A stretch of DNA of 64,000 bases, from positions 560,897 to 624,896 of the forward strand of contig CAADRB010000069.1 in NCBI GenBank assembly GCA_900708905.1, given 5' to 3'. The translations under genes were made by a program, and so were the position numbers. Source of the DNA: Hymenolepis diminuta. Lineage: Eukaryota > Platyhelminthes > Cestoda > Cyclophyllidea > Hymenolepididae. How positions within the stretch are numbered: the stretch's first letter is position 1; every line of letters starts with the position of its first letter. The notes beneath the pieces are model-generated. The model saw only the letters and a program-made list of their open reading frames with translations, did no database searches and was not told the DNA's origin. This document shows, piece after piece, positions 39,430 through 52,500 of this stretch.

Positions 39430-42400
39430 AATCACAGTTCGGTACTTTTTTCCGTATAATAAGTATAAGTGAGGCGTCTGTAACAAAATCGGCAAGGAAT
39501 TCTTTGCTTTTATCTTCAGTATATGCAAAGTATCATTAATGATGCCCCTTTTTTTCAAATTCTATAGAGGAGCATGAACCTGAAAAATAGTTACTCCGGA
39601 TATTCAGTGCACATGCACACTTATGGATTGAAAAGAATTCAACAAGACAAAATTTTCATAAATAGTGAACTAATTTAGATCAATATATTTTGGTTTAAAA
39701 AATGTCAGCTTTAAATATTATATTTTTTTGGTTATACGTTAGCTAGATTATTAGAAGGCACTATTTATTCAAACACACTCTAGATAACCACCTCAACATT
39801 GATGATTTCTCTAAATGTAATATAAGCAGCAGGTCACCATAACCTAAATGATTAAATTAATTTGAAAATAACTGTCAAAATTTGCAAAATGCCGGGAGGA
39901 TAGTCTGGAGTATTGAAAAATACTTGACTTTTAACATACTGGTGCCAATTTTTGAAAGGAGATTATATGAATTACCCAGCATGCATCCTAGAATATTATC
40001 AAAGTATAATTGTTCAATATCTCCAGTTTCTTTGGATTAGTTACTGGTTTCAATAAAAGATTTGATTCTAAAATAACTAAAACAGAGGAAAGTGACTTAA
40101 GCCAAGAAGCAACCGAAATTCAAAACGCAATCTCCTTATTAATTATTCATGGCCACGAGGAAGCCCGAGTTAAAATTGCACCGCAAATTGCAATAGGGAA
40201 AGCACAAGTACGGTCAAGAGCTAAATTGTTTAAACAAATCTCGTAAAAATGGCTGTTTATGGGTTTTAAGTGACCGCGCTTTCCTCATTGCATATCAAAC
40301 AGAACCAATCGTAAAAGAACGGACATCATTAATTTAAATACGGAAATGATAGAAATAATGTAAAACTATAACGAGCAGAAACGTGCATAAAATGATAATA
40401 CGGCAATAATATATAATAAATCAAATGACGTAGTATTAATGTTTTAAATTTTATTCAAATTTAATAACTTAGCACGGGTATTTTTTAAGAGATAATTTCT
40501 CATGATTTACTCATAACTCTTTAACTATATTTTAATTATAAAAACATAATAATTAGAATGAAAAGAGCAGAAATTAATATTATAGAAGTATTAGTCGTGC
40601 TTCTTCACATTTTGCTTCTCCTCGCTATTAAACATGCTGTGAGTCAGGTTTAGATTATGCCAAAAATGACCAGTTTTATCATCTAAAAAAGTTGCAGTCA
40701 TTTCTAGCTAATATCCATTTTCAAAATCTCCAAACCGTTGCTTTAGAAGTGATTTAAATTAAGTGGTCGTTTCTTTGTATAGTACAGAATAGCTTCTTGT
40801 ATTCGGCAAATGCGTGATTACTATAATTTTTTCCCATCTCGTAGAATTTTCAAATCTTGACACTGGTTAATTGAGCTATATTTACATCTCATTCACTCGA
40901 AACTTTGTCTCTCCTTCCCGTCTGCCCACCTCATTCGCCAAGTCGGTGTAGAGACAGCAACTCATCGTCATATTTTGTGATGACGCTGACCTTTTCTCTA
41001 CCTCATTCGATCAAACTGCCTGTATTCGACGTTTCTTTCATTCTGTGAAAGACTAAGTTATTAGAGTGGAACCATTGCTGGTAGCACTGGGGCTCTCTAA
41101 AGTACAACCAAAACATTGCATGTCTAAATTTTGATAAAGACGCTCATATTTGCATTCACATTATGTTTAATGACACGGCTGCAATTATTGAAAGAAGGAG
41201 CCATAGAACTCATCAATTTGTTTTATTAGTTTGGTGTATTTAGGTCGCAGATAATCATTTTCAAAGTGAAGGATTCTAAATTAGATTTTTTGGAAGAGTT
41301 ACTTATTCTCGAAATTTTTACTGAAGTGTATTAATAACAGAATAATAACTGATTTCTTTTAACTGTTCAACTTATATTACAGCTTGGAAGGAGGCGAAAA
41401 ATGTGTGTTCACAGTCAATCTGTTAAGCCTGTCTACCTGTCTCATAACAGGTAATTTCCTATCTTAAAATTAAGAGTGATGAAGTAAAACGGAAATCATT
41501 AAAAGGATCAGGAGCTGGTGGCGTCAAAAGTGTGTAAGTGTATGCGAATTAGGAGTTTGAGAGAATGAAATTCATCGTTGCCCATTCTGTGTTTGGATTG
41601 ACTAGCAGCATTACCTAAATTCTGAATATTGTATAATGTAAACCAGCTTCATGCACATTAAATGATATAAGTATCTCAGGTCACAGGAACTTGAGACTAC
41701 GTATCATTATTTTAAGGATGTGCAATATCTTCTCTTCAGATGGTGTCAATCAAGTCCAATATTCGATATCACCGTGTAGTGACTGGAGGCTGTAGGTTAC
41801 CATACAGTCATCTAGATCTACAGAATTCGGAGCTTTGCCGAGACTATTCAACATCTCAACGGCAAAATTCGCCAGCTGTTGATTTAAATCTGCTGTGTCT
41901 AGAATTATACTTTACCGACGCTGCTCTCTATCTAAATAAATACTGAAAAGAACACTTTTCTTCAATGGAGAGTGTAAAACAGTTCAGCTGTCATTATGCT
42001 AGCATATTATTAAATTGATAATATCATTATAATTCTTTAAGTGGAAGAATAAGTTTAACAAATTATCATCAATAACGGTTTGTCTACTAATTTTCAGGAC
42101 CATCAGCTTTTGAATGATTTTGAAATAGACAATTTTCTGATTTTGTGGTTAGGAATCAACCAATTTTAGCGACTGAGTTCAAATAAACTGGTAGTAATAT
42201 TGCTGGAACAAGTTTTTACCAATTAGTTAATCAGTAAATGGATTTGATTTTGTAACTAATAATTTTAAATACATTTTATATTCAGGGGTTATCCAGGGCA
42301 AAATTTCCCCCTTTAGCAATCCTTTATCTCTCTTTAGCATCTATAACTGTAAAAACAAAACAAAACACAGCCTTTCAGCTATCAAAAAGCTTGGAGATAT

Positions 42401-43481
42401 TTTAGGCTGGCGAAACGCTTATTTTTTAGTTAAATTAGAGGTCTCAAATCAAAGGATTGACTTTAGTCCGATATTTATATATATTTATTTAAACAATAAT
42501 GCTTACATTAGGTAGCTGTTGCTTGAAGAACTGATAAAATTTCTGATCTAAAGAAAATACAGTAAGATTGGCGGCAATGGGCAGATTTTATTGGCGTGTT
42601 TTAGCTAATCTGTTGGACTAGGAAGAGACTTTTAAAACATTTCACGCTTCTAAACGTCTGTTGAAATTGTAGACTTTTTATAGTTGGTTTGCATTTCCTG
42701 ACAAAATTTTTGTAAAATGGCACTCAGATAGTGTAAAATTATCAACCAAAATCAAATGCTGTTAAAATCAATAATTCGATTTCATTTCACAATGTTACAT
42801 TTTTTCAGTAAGAAAATTACACCGTACTACCCTTTCCCTGATCATTATTAACCATTATACTGATATTTTCAGGGCTTTGAACTCTGGTTTTGGGTTACCT
42901 TCATGGCCAATTGTTAAAATAGCTGATTAGACAAATATCAATTAAGGTAACCGAGTTTTAGATAGATGAACAGCAGCTAGGTATCCGATTTTTCCTGGAA
43001 GCCATACCTTCTAACCATTATAAATCTTTGCTAAGGTAACAGAATAGAAAAAAATGCTGTTGCCTCGAGAAAGCTTAGTAGTTGCGGTCTTCGCGGAGGG
43101 AAGGGAAAACACCAAGTAGGAGAGGAGTGATTTGATGGATGTTGTGGTTGCTGGGACTAGGTGCAACGATATATACCAAATCCAGCAGTAACAGAGTTGA
43201 GATCGAAATATTAAAGTCCCAGAAATAATTATTGAAGATCAGGGGAGAGAATTTAATTCAAGAAAAATTTGATCAGTTTGATCAATTCAGAGCCCATACT
43301 TAGCATCCTTCAGTATTATCGATATACGAGGGCACGCTGCTCCAGACTTCTTGACAGCGATAGGGCATAAAACTCTCATCGATTCTGCTGTGGATTAACT
43401 TTCAAAACTACAATAGTCTTTAATATTAGCAAGAATTCCTTTTAGTGATTGAACTTACATCTTCCCCATTCATGTCTGTAT

Positions 43482-43497
43482 CAACAACAACAACAAC
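43482..43497. repeat. (CAA)n microsatellite
   Basis: Five CAA units. Confidence 0.9.
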
Positions 43498-43989
43498 CAA
43501 GTAATATTTAGTGGGCACCCAGATCATACTGGAAAGAACCAGGCTATTGACACTAAAACTAAAATATTTATTTAATAACATAGTGTTAGATCTTTTTGAT
43601 TTGATTTGCTAAAATTAAGATGAGCATAGGCAAGTATTGACTCAAAGCAATAAAGACATTCCTATTACTTAAATAAATTTAGCTAAAACAACCAAATTGA
43701 TGATTCAAAAGATACCTCAATAAAAATAAATTTTACCAATTAACGCCTCATATTTTTAACATATTCAAACAAAATGCCAAGAGTCACAAACGTTTAAATA
43801 ATAGAATTTCATCAAACAGCGAAAGATCAAACTTTAATGCATTTAGTACATTTGTAAGCCTTCTTTTTCTTATATTACTATTTTCTTAATTTGTAATTAA
43901 TTAGAAGTTCCGCAGTGCTGCGCCCTAGTATATTAATCAAAATTAATACAATCTGTCATTTTAACGCAGAACTTTATCTTAATTTAAAT

Positions 43990-44065
43990 TGACGATCCTC
44001 TCGCCCTCTATCTCACAACTTCGCCTCTCCCCACACGTCCTACTTCCCACCACTCCCACACTTAA
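43990..44065. other. Pyrimidine-rich tract on the plus strand
   Basis: The stretch is mainly C and T with scattered A and very few G (for example CCTCTCGCCCTCTATCTCAC and TACTTCCCACCACTCCCACA). A second pyrimidine-rich run lies at 44140-44172. It could be a drifted CT-type microsatellite or an unmarked functional tract. Confidence 0.5.
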
Positions 44066-44820
44066 GGAGTAACAAATGTTGTTTGCTAGATGTGTACCTA
44101 ATTAACCAACTTCACATCAATTATCGCAATACTAAGTCCTTCTCTTTTGCCTCTTCTCTTCGTCGTCTTTTTATGCACTTGTGTGGGTGCTGTAGATTAT
44201 TGTCGTCTTGCACTTAGGTTTTTAATACTAATTAAATTATTTAAACTATTGAAGGGGAATGCAAATATATTCTATTAAAGCACAAGCTTATATTGAAGAG
44301 CAAATTTATAAATAAATCTTTGTGTTCGTGCTGTGTGGGTTTGCTTTCTTTTTCATTCATGGTTTTGTTGCAGCACATTGTCAACTCTTTCTGCTGTTCC
44401 CTTGAGTTTTAGCAATATTCGGCTGCTAATGGCTAAGCACGATCCCATAGCCGCTAAATTGTCTGACCCAATTCGCCCAAAAATTACGTAGACGAGAGTG
44501 CCCGAATTCGTCTGTTAGGCAAATACCAATTTAACTTGAGTTTGAATTTTGCGTGTTCGGATCTTTCAATGGTCGTAGATACCAGAATCTGTAAAAAATA
44601 TTTTTAATGTCGAAATATGCTTCTTTATGACAGAAAAATATTTGTAAAAATTTCAATAATTTCATCACATTTAAAAAAGTGGATTTCTAATTTAAGATTC
44701 ATGTTTGCTTTGAAAAACGTAAATTTTCAGACTTCATGAAAAATTAATTAATCATATTTTCGCCTTTGTGTTACATCGTGAAATATGCCCGGGCTCATAA
44801 GAGGACGGCGCACTAATGGC

Positions 44821-44849
44821 TTAATCCCTCTTGTCTGGATTAAAGAGGG
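44821..44849. other. Two interlocking inverted repeats
   Basis: TTAATCC (44821-44827) pairs with GGATTAA (44837-44843), and CCCTCTT (44826-44832) pairs with AAGAGGG (44843-44849). The stems share bases at 44826-44827 and 44843, so the full stems cannot form together; the geometry is that of alternative hairpins or a pseudoknot. Confidence 0.6.
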
Positions 44850-45044
44850 TTTCATAAAAGAATGTGGAATGTATAGTCTGAAAATAAAATAGTTGCTAAA
44901 ATATTTTTGTCTTAATTTATATATAATGATATGTTCATTTATAAAAAATGATACTTCTATGAGTTGTCCAAAAAATGCCTTAGCAGGTCACCTCTATCTG
45001 CTCATTGCTGTAAGAAAATGAAAATAAACCAAAGTGGCTTGACC

Positions 45045-45265
45045 AACCATTCGATTAAATCAGATGGCCAACACACTTTGAATGTCGTAGATATGAACTA
45101 ACACAGGTTCAGGCAGCATTCCATGAAACTTGAGCTTTGGGACATTTGGATGTAACAAAACGAATTTACACTCCTTATGAGAAAGGTAGCGGTTCAATAC
45201 TTCCAGGACTCAAATACAGTAAGGCTCTTATTACCCAATTTGCATTATTTGCTCCTTCTCTTCCC
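45045..45265 (-). repeat. Dispersed repeat family 1, copy E (most diverged)
   Basis: Recognisable in order: GACCAACCATTCGATTAAAT, CACTTTGAATGTCGTAGAT, GCATTCCATGAAACTTGAGC, TTTGGGACATTTGGATG, then TATTACCCAATTTGC and GCTCCTTCTCTTCCC. The stretch around ATGAAACTTGAGCTTTGGGA aligns with copy C's GTGAAATTTGAATTTTGGAA. More diverged than the other copies, but the block order supports homology. Confidence 0.5.
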
Positions 45266-46543
45266 AAATTAAATCAAGGATTATACTCCTAGTTCTAAAG
45301 TTAACTAGAATTCATATTCACTATCGAAGTGAATTAGTTGAATTGCCTAATAATTGCGTGAAAATAGACGTATCCTTTTTTCAAAAGTATAATAGAAATA
45401 TTTGCTTACCAGAAGTTCGCAATATGCCTCTTCGATTGTCATTTAAGCGTAGTGTCAATTTTCTATCATTTTTTTCGTGACATTAGGGAAGAAAATACTC
45501 CCATTATATTTTCTCATATTTCTATTCTTTTACAATTATCTATAATTCTATTGGCATTCGTCTCACCTAATATGTTTATCTTCATTTTGTCCCCATCTCT
45601 CTTTTATATGTTTGTCTGTACATTTGATCAATATGCATAAATTAAATTACCGAAACCCTAGTTTCACACGTCTACCAGGTGTGTGTGGGTAGAAGAGCAA
45701 GCATGGAGGCCATCTTGAAGCCATGTGATGATGGGGTCAAATCGATGACTCATCCTCATGTGAATATATGTACCATAACCCCCTCCACCCTCATCACTTC
45801 GTCGTGGTAGTGGTCACAGAATTTTAATGGCTCACTAGTGATTGCAAATGAAATGAATGTTTTATTGGCTGTGAGAAAGAATCGGGTTAGTTTGAACAGC
45901 AGATTCGGTAATCAACAAACCAATTCAGATTGTTTTTGAATCTGCTGAACAGCACATTCCGTGTGTTTTATGATTCACTGAAAAAATTGACAAATCTGTG
46001 AAAATTAAGGAGGCGCAGAGTAAACTGCTTTTATTCTTCTTAGTTAATCAAAATCTTTAGATGCACAGCCTTAACAAACATGGTTCTCTAAGGGCAAAAG
46101 ATTGAATACTAGTGCTATGGTAGTTTAAAACCTATACTCTTCCATTGGACACTAGCAGCAAATATTCCAGTCTTATAAAACTGCTATCAGTTAGAATCTT
46201 GCCATTTGAACCTCTGGTTCCAAATCCAGTGATTGGACTGATAGATAATTTTGGGAAATATGGGTCGTCTCTAATTCAGAGATATATTAGGTAATAACTG
46301 TTTCGTACAAAACATTGCGATATTTTCTTCAGTGAATTTGCGAATTAAAATTCCCTGGAAATTAGCATAGCCCTGTTGAATTATCAGATATATACATATT
46401 TTCAGCTATTCGATGCAGGGAGTTGGGAGAAATATTGTAAAATTTGGGATTGATTATCAGTAATTTTCATTAGATTCAGTTTATCAGGAAGCATTTTCTT
46501 AATTTTCGGGTGCATTCCTCCAAATCCCCGGGTAAACGCGTCC

Positions 46544-46561
46544 ATATATATATATATATAT
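46544..46561. repeat. (TA)n microsatellite
   Basis: A pure TA run of nine units next to TATATGCATATAT, itself palindromic. Confidence 0.95.
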
Positions 46562-47076
46562 GCTTCAATATATGCATATATTATTGTACATTCGCATGCA
46601 ATTAAAATTACTGCATTTTCCTTTCTTTCATTAGTTCCTAATACCGTTCCCTAGATCACTATTTTATACTTTATTCCTCTTTTTGATATGGAAATATCAA
46701 GAAGCTGAGTACTGTTTTTTTAAAATAATTATAGGGACATAGTCACTGTCAACCGGTTCTTCTTTCTTTTATCTTAGACCACATTACGAATGACGATATC
46801 AGCAGCCTAATTAGGGCAAGTGCAGTCTTTCATATCACAACAGTTGACATTTGTTTAAATTTTACTAACGCGTGTTCATTTAGTAGAGTCACAACCCGCT
46901 TAATGGGTTAATGCTGGGAAATTTTCCTCCAGAAGCCTACTAAGCTAGGTTATCCGTTCAAAATTTAACACTATTACTCAAAGACAACTTCTGTCTGCGT
47001 TTGGTCTTGACTGTCGCATATCACTTAATAACAACCGATCATTCGCCACCGTATATCAAGCCATTTTTACTCTGTT

Positions 47077-47102
47077 TATATATATATATATATATATATA
47101 TA
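47077..47102. repeat. (TA)n microsatellite, longest in the window
   Basis: Thirteen uninterrupted TA units. Confidence 0.95.
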
Positions 47103-50100
47103 ATTTGAAAATACACTTACCCAACCCTGCTACCTGGACTTTTGTTTATTTAAGTGAATCTGGGACAGTTTTTTTGTTGGATGAAAAGAAACGGACATGA
47201 AATTCTCCTAAATAATATTATATTGAATCACAATTAGGGCTGTAGACATATCAATTTGAAATGTATTCATTTAGAAGTTGTAGGCATTATTCTTTGAATA
47301 TTATTTAGAATTCATATTAAATTAAAAGTGACAATTTTATTTACAACTTTTACATAGATTGTTGATATCAGTATTTCCAGTTAAAGCTGGCAAAATTGTT
47401 AATTATCGTAGTAATTTATCAAATATCATGAAGAACATTAGAAAAAGGGACACTCTAAACTATTCTTTTGCACTAACGAATATTTCTCCAAACAACACTT
47501 TTATTCGTTTCTAACATTTGTTTTTAATTTGTTAAAATTCATATGTTACTGTTAAAACGGTAAAAAATTTCATCAGCTGAAGCAACTATTTAATTTTACC
47601 CAAATTCGAATTTTACTTTAATTTAATTAGTCAAAATTAATATACAATTTTTATCAAATTAATTTTATTTTATTCGGAACATACATTATACTATCGACAA
47701 CTTACCAATATGTTCATCAGATAACAGTATGCGGTTTGACCATTACTCGAAACTATCGAATATAGACATAGAGTGGGAGATTTAAAAATGTACTTTCACA
47801 TCCATTTGAGCAAAAGAATTATGATAAATTTGTTTCCATAACACAGTATGCAATGTAATATTGGCTTTCAGACTGGTCTGTTTATGTACTCTGTCTCTCG
47901 CTTTTCGCAAATGCATTTAAAACTATGTTGTTCTATAAATAATAGCACTTTCTCATTACTTAAGTGGCTAGAGCACCAACCGCATAATTTTTCATTTATA
48001 TTAATAATAGTAGAGTCAAATACGAAACTCCAAAAATCAGCGATAAAATATTGTTTTCTCTGAATTAAAGTGAAATAAAATAAGCGATCGCCGTCACCAT
48101 AAAATATAATTAAATTAAAATATCCAGTACACACTAAAATAGCTAAATAATAAGTGCGTACAACTGGATTAATTTATTAAGTCAATTTGAACCACAGGTC
48201 ATATCAAAGGTGCAACTTGAATAAAGAGCATATGGGTTTTAGTATAATACCAGCAAAGGACGGACAAAAGATGGGTTTGGTACTTCAGAGTTCCTCATAG
48301 TTTCAGTTAGGATTAGAGTTCCTTTGTCTCTAAAAACTACGTTCCTTCCTATTGTCAAGAGCTTTAGAGTTGGTGAAATGGCAAAAGACTTGGGATTTTC
48401 AAAACCGAAGCTTCAATTTCTTGACCCCGTATAGTTTGGATTCATTCAAACGTAGAATAAAGCGCATACCCGAATTGGCCAGACTTAAAAGATTGGACGG
48501 CGTGCCACTTTTAAGCGTTTTCCAAATTTCACCATGGATTATGGAATAGCCTCACTGAATCACTCTATTGAGAAACTCAAATTCTGCTAGCCCCTTTTTT
48601 GTTAAAGCTTAATTGTTGCTTTTGTTCATTCTGCCCACTAAGTGTCCACCGATGGGCATTGCATCCATAAACCCTAATTTTGTAGACAAACACGTTAACC
48701 AATGCGCCATCGGTTTACATAACTTGAGAAATTTTGTTACGATTACTTTGGCATGAAACTCGATTTTCTACTCCGGTGATTGAATACACTTAAAAATGAG
48801 CATTAAATAAAGATAGCATTAACCATGGCTAAATAAAGTATCATGTCAATTTATAGGAGAAGCAAATATTAGGAAACTTAGTCGAATATTTCCAGTGTGC
48901 TTAGAAGAAACTCACATGCTTTATCTCTTTTGCACTAAATAACTGATTGTTGGATTTCTGCGCTCTAATCTGGAAATGTAGGACCATTCAGTGAAGAACA
49001 CATCACTACAAATATTAGTTAACTTGGCAGCCAGTCATTTAACGTATACCTAATCCGATATGAATAAATTTATTTTTTTCATAGAAAAACCGTCATCTGA
49101 GCAACACGTCTTCTTACCTCCTCCTGGAGTGTAATTAGTTTTAGCTTAAGGATATGGCAAGTGAGCTTTATAAAAGCAAGAAAATACGAGCAAGTGTTTT
49201 CGAATCTTATGCTAAAAGTTGGATGTCAGATCTTAGCACATAATTAATCAGTTCTGACACTCATTTGTCTTCTGTTAAATTATTATTTCTAAATAATAAC
49301 ACAAAATGACCAGAATCGTCAAAGAATCGGCTAGTTTTCTGCCATAAACACAGGCTAAATTGTAATTTAAAAGACTAATGGAGAAAATCGGAAGAAAATT
49401 TGGTGACTAACCAGCGGAAAGACCAAACAGGAAATTTGCTTTTTACAGCGCGGCAGGAGTGGATATTTAATTTTTATATGCTCGTAATAATGGCCATTTT
49501 ATTTCCAACTGGAGCTTTTAAAACTAATTGATCGTAAGGAAAAATTTAAAGGAGCTTATCTTTAAATGATAAGAAAAATACATTAGAATTTCATCTGACA
49601 GAAATATGACAAGCTATTATTTATGATTTTGATAACCGTTGGATTTCTCAGTTTAACATCAAAATTACTCTATTATTAATACAATTAAAATTTGGTTTGT
49701 TGTTAAATACTACAGTTATTATCTATCAGCATTCGAAAATACAATGCCGCCAATAAAGTGTCAATTGAAACGCATTCAGTTAATATAAAACCAGCATCGC
49801 AAAGGGAAATATGTGGTAACGGAAATAAATTCAAAAATTTTTATTTTCTTTCAAAATAATATCTTTTATTTCACTATAACTTTATCACTTAACTATAGTA
49901 ATCAAATTTTTAAGCAAGAGAGCGACAATATTTAATTTTGCAGAGAGCGTTCATTATAGTCGGAAAGTCACCAAGAACACTCAAAATTTGGGCAAATTGT
50001 TAAATGCACTGAAGTTAAATAATTGCCTATTAATTCAACAGAATCTTATTTGAATTCGGTGTCTCCATTGTTAAGTGACGCAATGTATTTATATGGCTCG

Positions 50101-50544
50101 GATCATTTAGGCATGCCTTAACGTATCTTTTTTTATGTTTATATAGAGAAAATTCTGGTAAAAATGCTACATTTCAGCCGAAACATGTTATATCTTATTG
50201 CGATTTAAAGAAGACTCTGACTAGAAAGAATTTATCTTAAATGGTTTTACAATCTTTAGAAAATTGAACATATTGATCTTCTCATGGTTACGGTCATCCT
50301 ATTTGTTCTGTTTGTTTGTCTAGCTGAATGTATTAGATTATATAATAGGATTCATCCTGATTCATACCTGTTTTCGTGATTCCGTCCTCAGAACAGTAAT
50401 GTACTAGAAGTAAAAATTTAGTTTCAGAACCATTAAATATGATATACTGTATCATTCTTTCAAAATAAACACATCTAACGGACCTCTGCTACATTAAATC
50501 TGTAAGCTACTGAATTTAATATAAGACCATTTTGTCTTTTCCGC

Positions 50545-50855
50545 CATTGGATCAATCATCGTGATTAAAAAAATGAACAATAAGTACTGGACATTGCAGG
50601 CAAGTATTTGCTACAATCCAGGGAACGAATCACAAAATTTAATGATTAGAACGTCAACCACTCATTTAGTAAATGTTGTACAACTCGATTCGAAAATTAA
50701 ATTAAGTAAGACTCGTGATACCTTGACGGTGCTCTCAGCAACGCTTTGATCCCCTCAATCAATCATGTGTAAACCCTTCAGTTAACCAATTTCAGTTGCT
50801 TCCCGCATTTAAAAAATTTATTTTTTTTATATTATCGTGGGTAATAGTAAGGATA
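50545..50855 (-). repeat. Dispersed repeat family 1, copy D
   Basis: Blocks: TACTGGACATTGCAGGCAAG, TTTGCTACAATCCAGGGAAC, CTCATTTAGTAAATGTTGTA, CTCGATTCGAAAATTAAATT, TTTGATCCCCTCAATC, CAGTTAACCAATTTCAGTTG, CTTCCCGCATTTAAAAAA, ending near ATCGTGGGTAATAGTAAGG, which matches the end of copy A. About two thirds identity to C over the left 95 bases. Confidence 0.7.
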
Positions 50856-51829
50856 CATCAAACTGAGAAGGCCAATCACTCATGTCGTCGGGATCATTTG
50901 AAAATGGTGAAATAACAAATTTCTCATCATTAAAATCCAATTAGTGGATTTTCCAAGTCATGATTGATAGAGGCTATTTTAATTTTAGCCTATTTTAATT
51001 ATTTTACAAATAAACCATCCAATGACTTTAATTTAACCATTCTGGAAACAACTTAGTTACTAAATCTTACTTTTTGCAATTTTCAAAGTGGTTCTTAAAC
51101 CGTTTTAAATTGTAATCTTGCCACAGGTGAAAGACAAACAGATTTTCTCCATCTGATCTCTTTATTTCAAAAGGAAACCTCTAATCATTCATGTAGATGA
51201 TTCAATAAATTTAAATAAACGAAAAAATTTTATTTATGATTATGATTATTGGTTATTTAAAACCTTAATGACATGCATTACAATTTTACAGTAAAATTTT
51301 CGCCTAGAGTGTGGTGTTTTTAAACTACCTATCAAAATATTTTCAAAAAATACCGATATTTTTAATAGTGACATTTCTCCTGTTACTTAGTTTTGGATTA
51401 AATGTTACTTACTTAGACTTCCATCTGGACAGTAAAATTGTCAACGATAGGATGCCCAAAACATCTCCATTCAATTATCTATATGGATGAATCCTAAATT
51501 AAACGAACTATAAAAAGAGTATTGCAGTCAGTGCTACGAAAGGAATAACCGTCCTAGAAAGGTGCCAAAGGCACATATTATCGAGACCAAGTAATACTCA
51601 ATTATTCGGAAATTTAATTAATGAGCAAACGAATGGCATCCAAGATACATTAAACGAGTTAGAGAGAGAAGAGTCCAGAGTCTGGTTGGGTTTGAGCACT
51701 TAGAGATTGAAGATTATCAGAACGACAATTTTAAATCAAATTATTGTCATTTTTTGATAGAACTTCAACAAACATGGCTCAAGGTTGCAAAGCTTATGCT
51801 TCTTCTCGGAGTTTTCAATTCACATCCCT

Positions 51830-51848
51830 AGGGCGATTGAAAATCGCC
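51830..51848. other. Perfect 8-bp hairpin GGGCGATT-GAA-AATCGCCC
   Basis: A GC-rich perfect stem with a three-base loop in an AT-rich setting. No gene lies beside it, so there is no support for a terminator or mRNA processing role. Confidence 0.75.
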
Positions 51849-52060
51849 CACCTTTAACAACGTTAATAGTATCTCATTTTAAACGTCTTTGACCTTCTAC
51901 CTAAAAGAACCACTATTAAGTTGCTCTAATAGATTGACAGTATATGCGCATTATAGGTGAAAAATTTATCACAATCGTTTCTTACCATCGTGTTTAACTT
52001 ACCGTGCATTAGTCACCAAGTCTTCTCATCGATTTCGCCCTCTTTTTGTGTCGTGAGTCT

Positions 52061-52082
52061 AGCAGCACACCTGCGTGCTGTT
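52061..52082. other. Hairpin AGCAGCAC-ACCTGC-GTGCTGTT
   Basis: Seven Watson-Crick pairs plus one G-T wobble around a six-base loop, 210 bases from the hairpin at 51830. Confidence 0.6.
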
Positions 52083-52424
52083 AAGATAGTCGTCTTTATT
52101 TACATGAGGAGAAGTATCATTTGCGGTCTGTGAATGTACTTCAGTTAAGTTACATGGGCGGGTTTTGAAATTTTAAATCACCTTTTATTTTGGTTATACA
52201 AATGATAAGTATATGACACTGATTTAATTATAAACATGAGATACAATAGTGGTCGATATCATTCTGGCTTGTTTAAATAATAAAAGCAATGTATTCAACT
52301 AGTAATTAAACACTGTAATCTATTTAATAAACATCGTCAATGTCAAGACACTAAAATGAAGCGAATTTATGACAATTTGAATAGAATGGCTTACTTCATA
52401 GGCCAAGGCAAGCCAACATAATCG

Positions 52425-52500
52425 ATGGCAAACTCGGGTCATTAACCGGGGAGGCTCCATGAAGCCACTCTTTACCCAAGATGAGCGTTGTAAAATGCTT
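52425..52500 (+). repeat. Dispersed repeat family 2, copy 2
   Basis: The core ACCGGGGAGGCTCCATGAAG... TTTACCCAAGATGAGCGTTG is the partner of the 11.0-kb copy in opposite orientation. The upstream GATGGCAAACTCGGGTCATT aligns with the flank of copy 1 if small gaps are allowed. Family unknown. Confidence 0.65.

Larger units (their letters stand above)
30181..45044. other. Non-coding AT-rich stretch
   Basis: It holds family 1 copy C, AAT, TA and CAA arrays, the hairpin at 39.4 kb and the pyrimidine tract at 44.0 kb. Lysine-rich or charged short frames at 36069-36251 and about 40040-40246 have no recognised relatives. Confidence 0.55.

Noticed and set aside
42980..43420. GC-richer patch with a minus-strand peptide-like run (DESFMPYRCQEVWSSVP)
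   Set aside because: No recognisable transposon or host motif and the frame breaks quickly.
45746..45752. Perfect AP-1 site TGACTCA
   Set aside because: A 7-base palindromic word is expected several times in 64 kb and nothing nearby supports regulation.
46216..46227. GGTTCCAAATCC, B-box/T-arm-like word
   Set aside because: No matching A-box, no acceptor stem and no cloverleaf around it.
48352..48549. Plus-strand 65-codon frame with many basic residues
   Set aside because: No family resemblance, no good splice or start context, and a length within chance.
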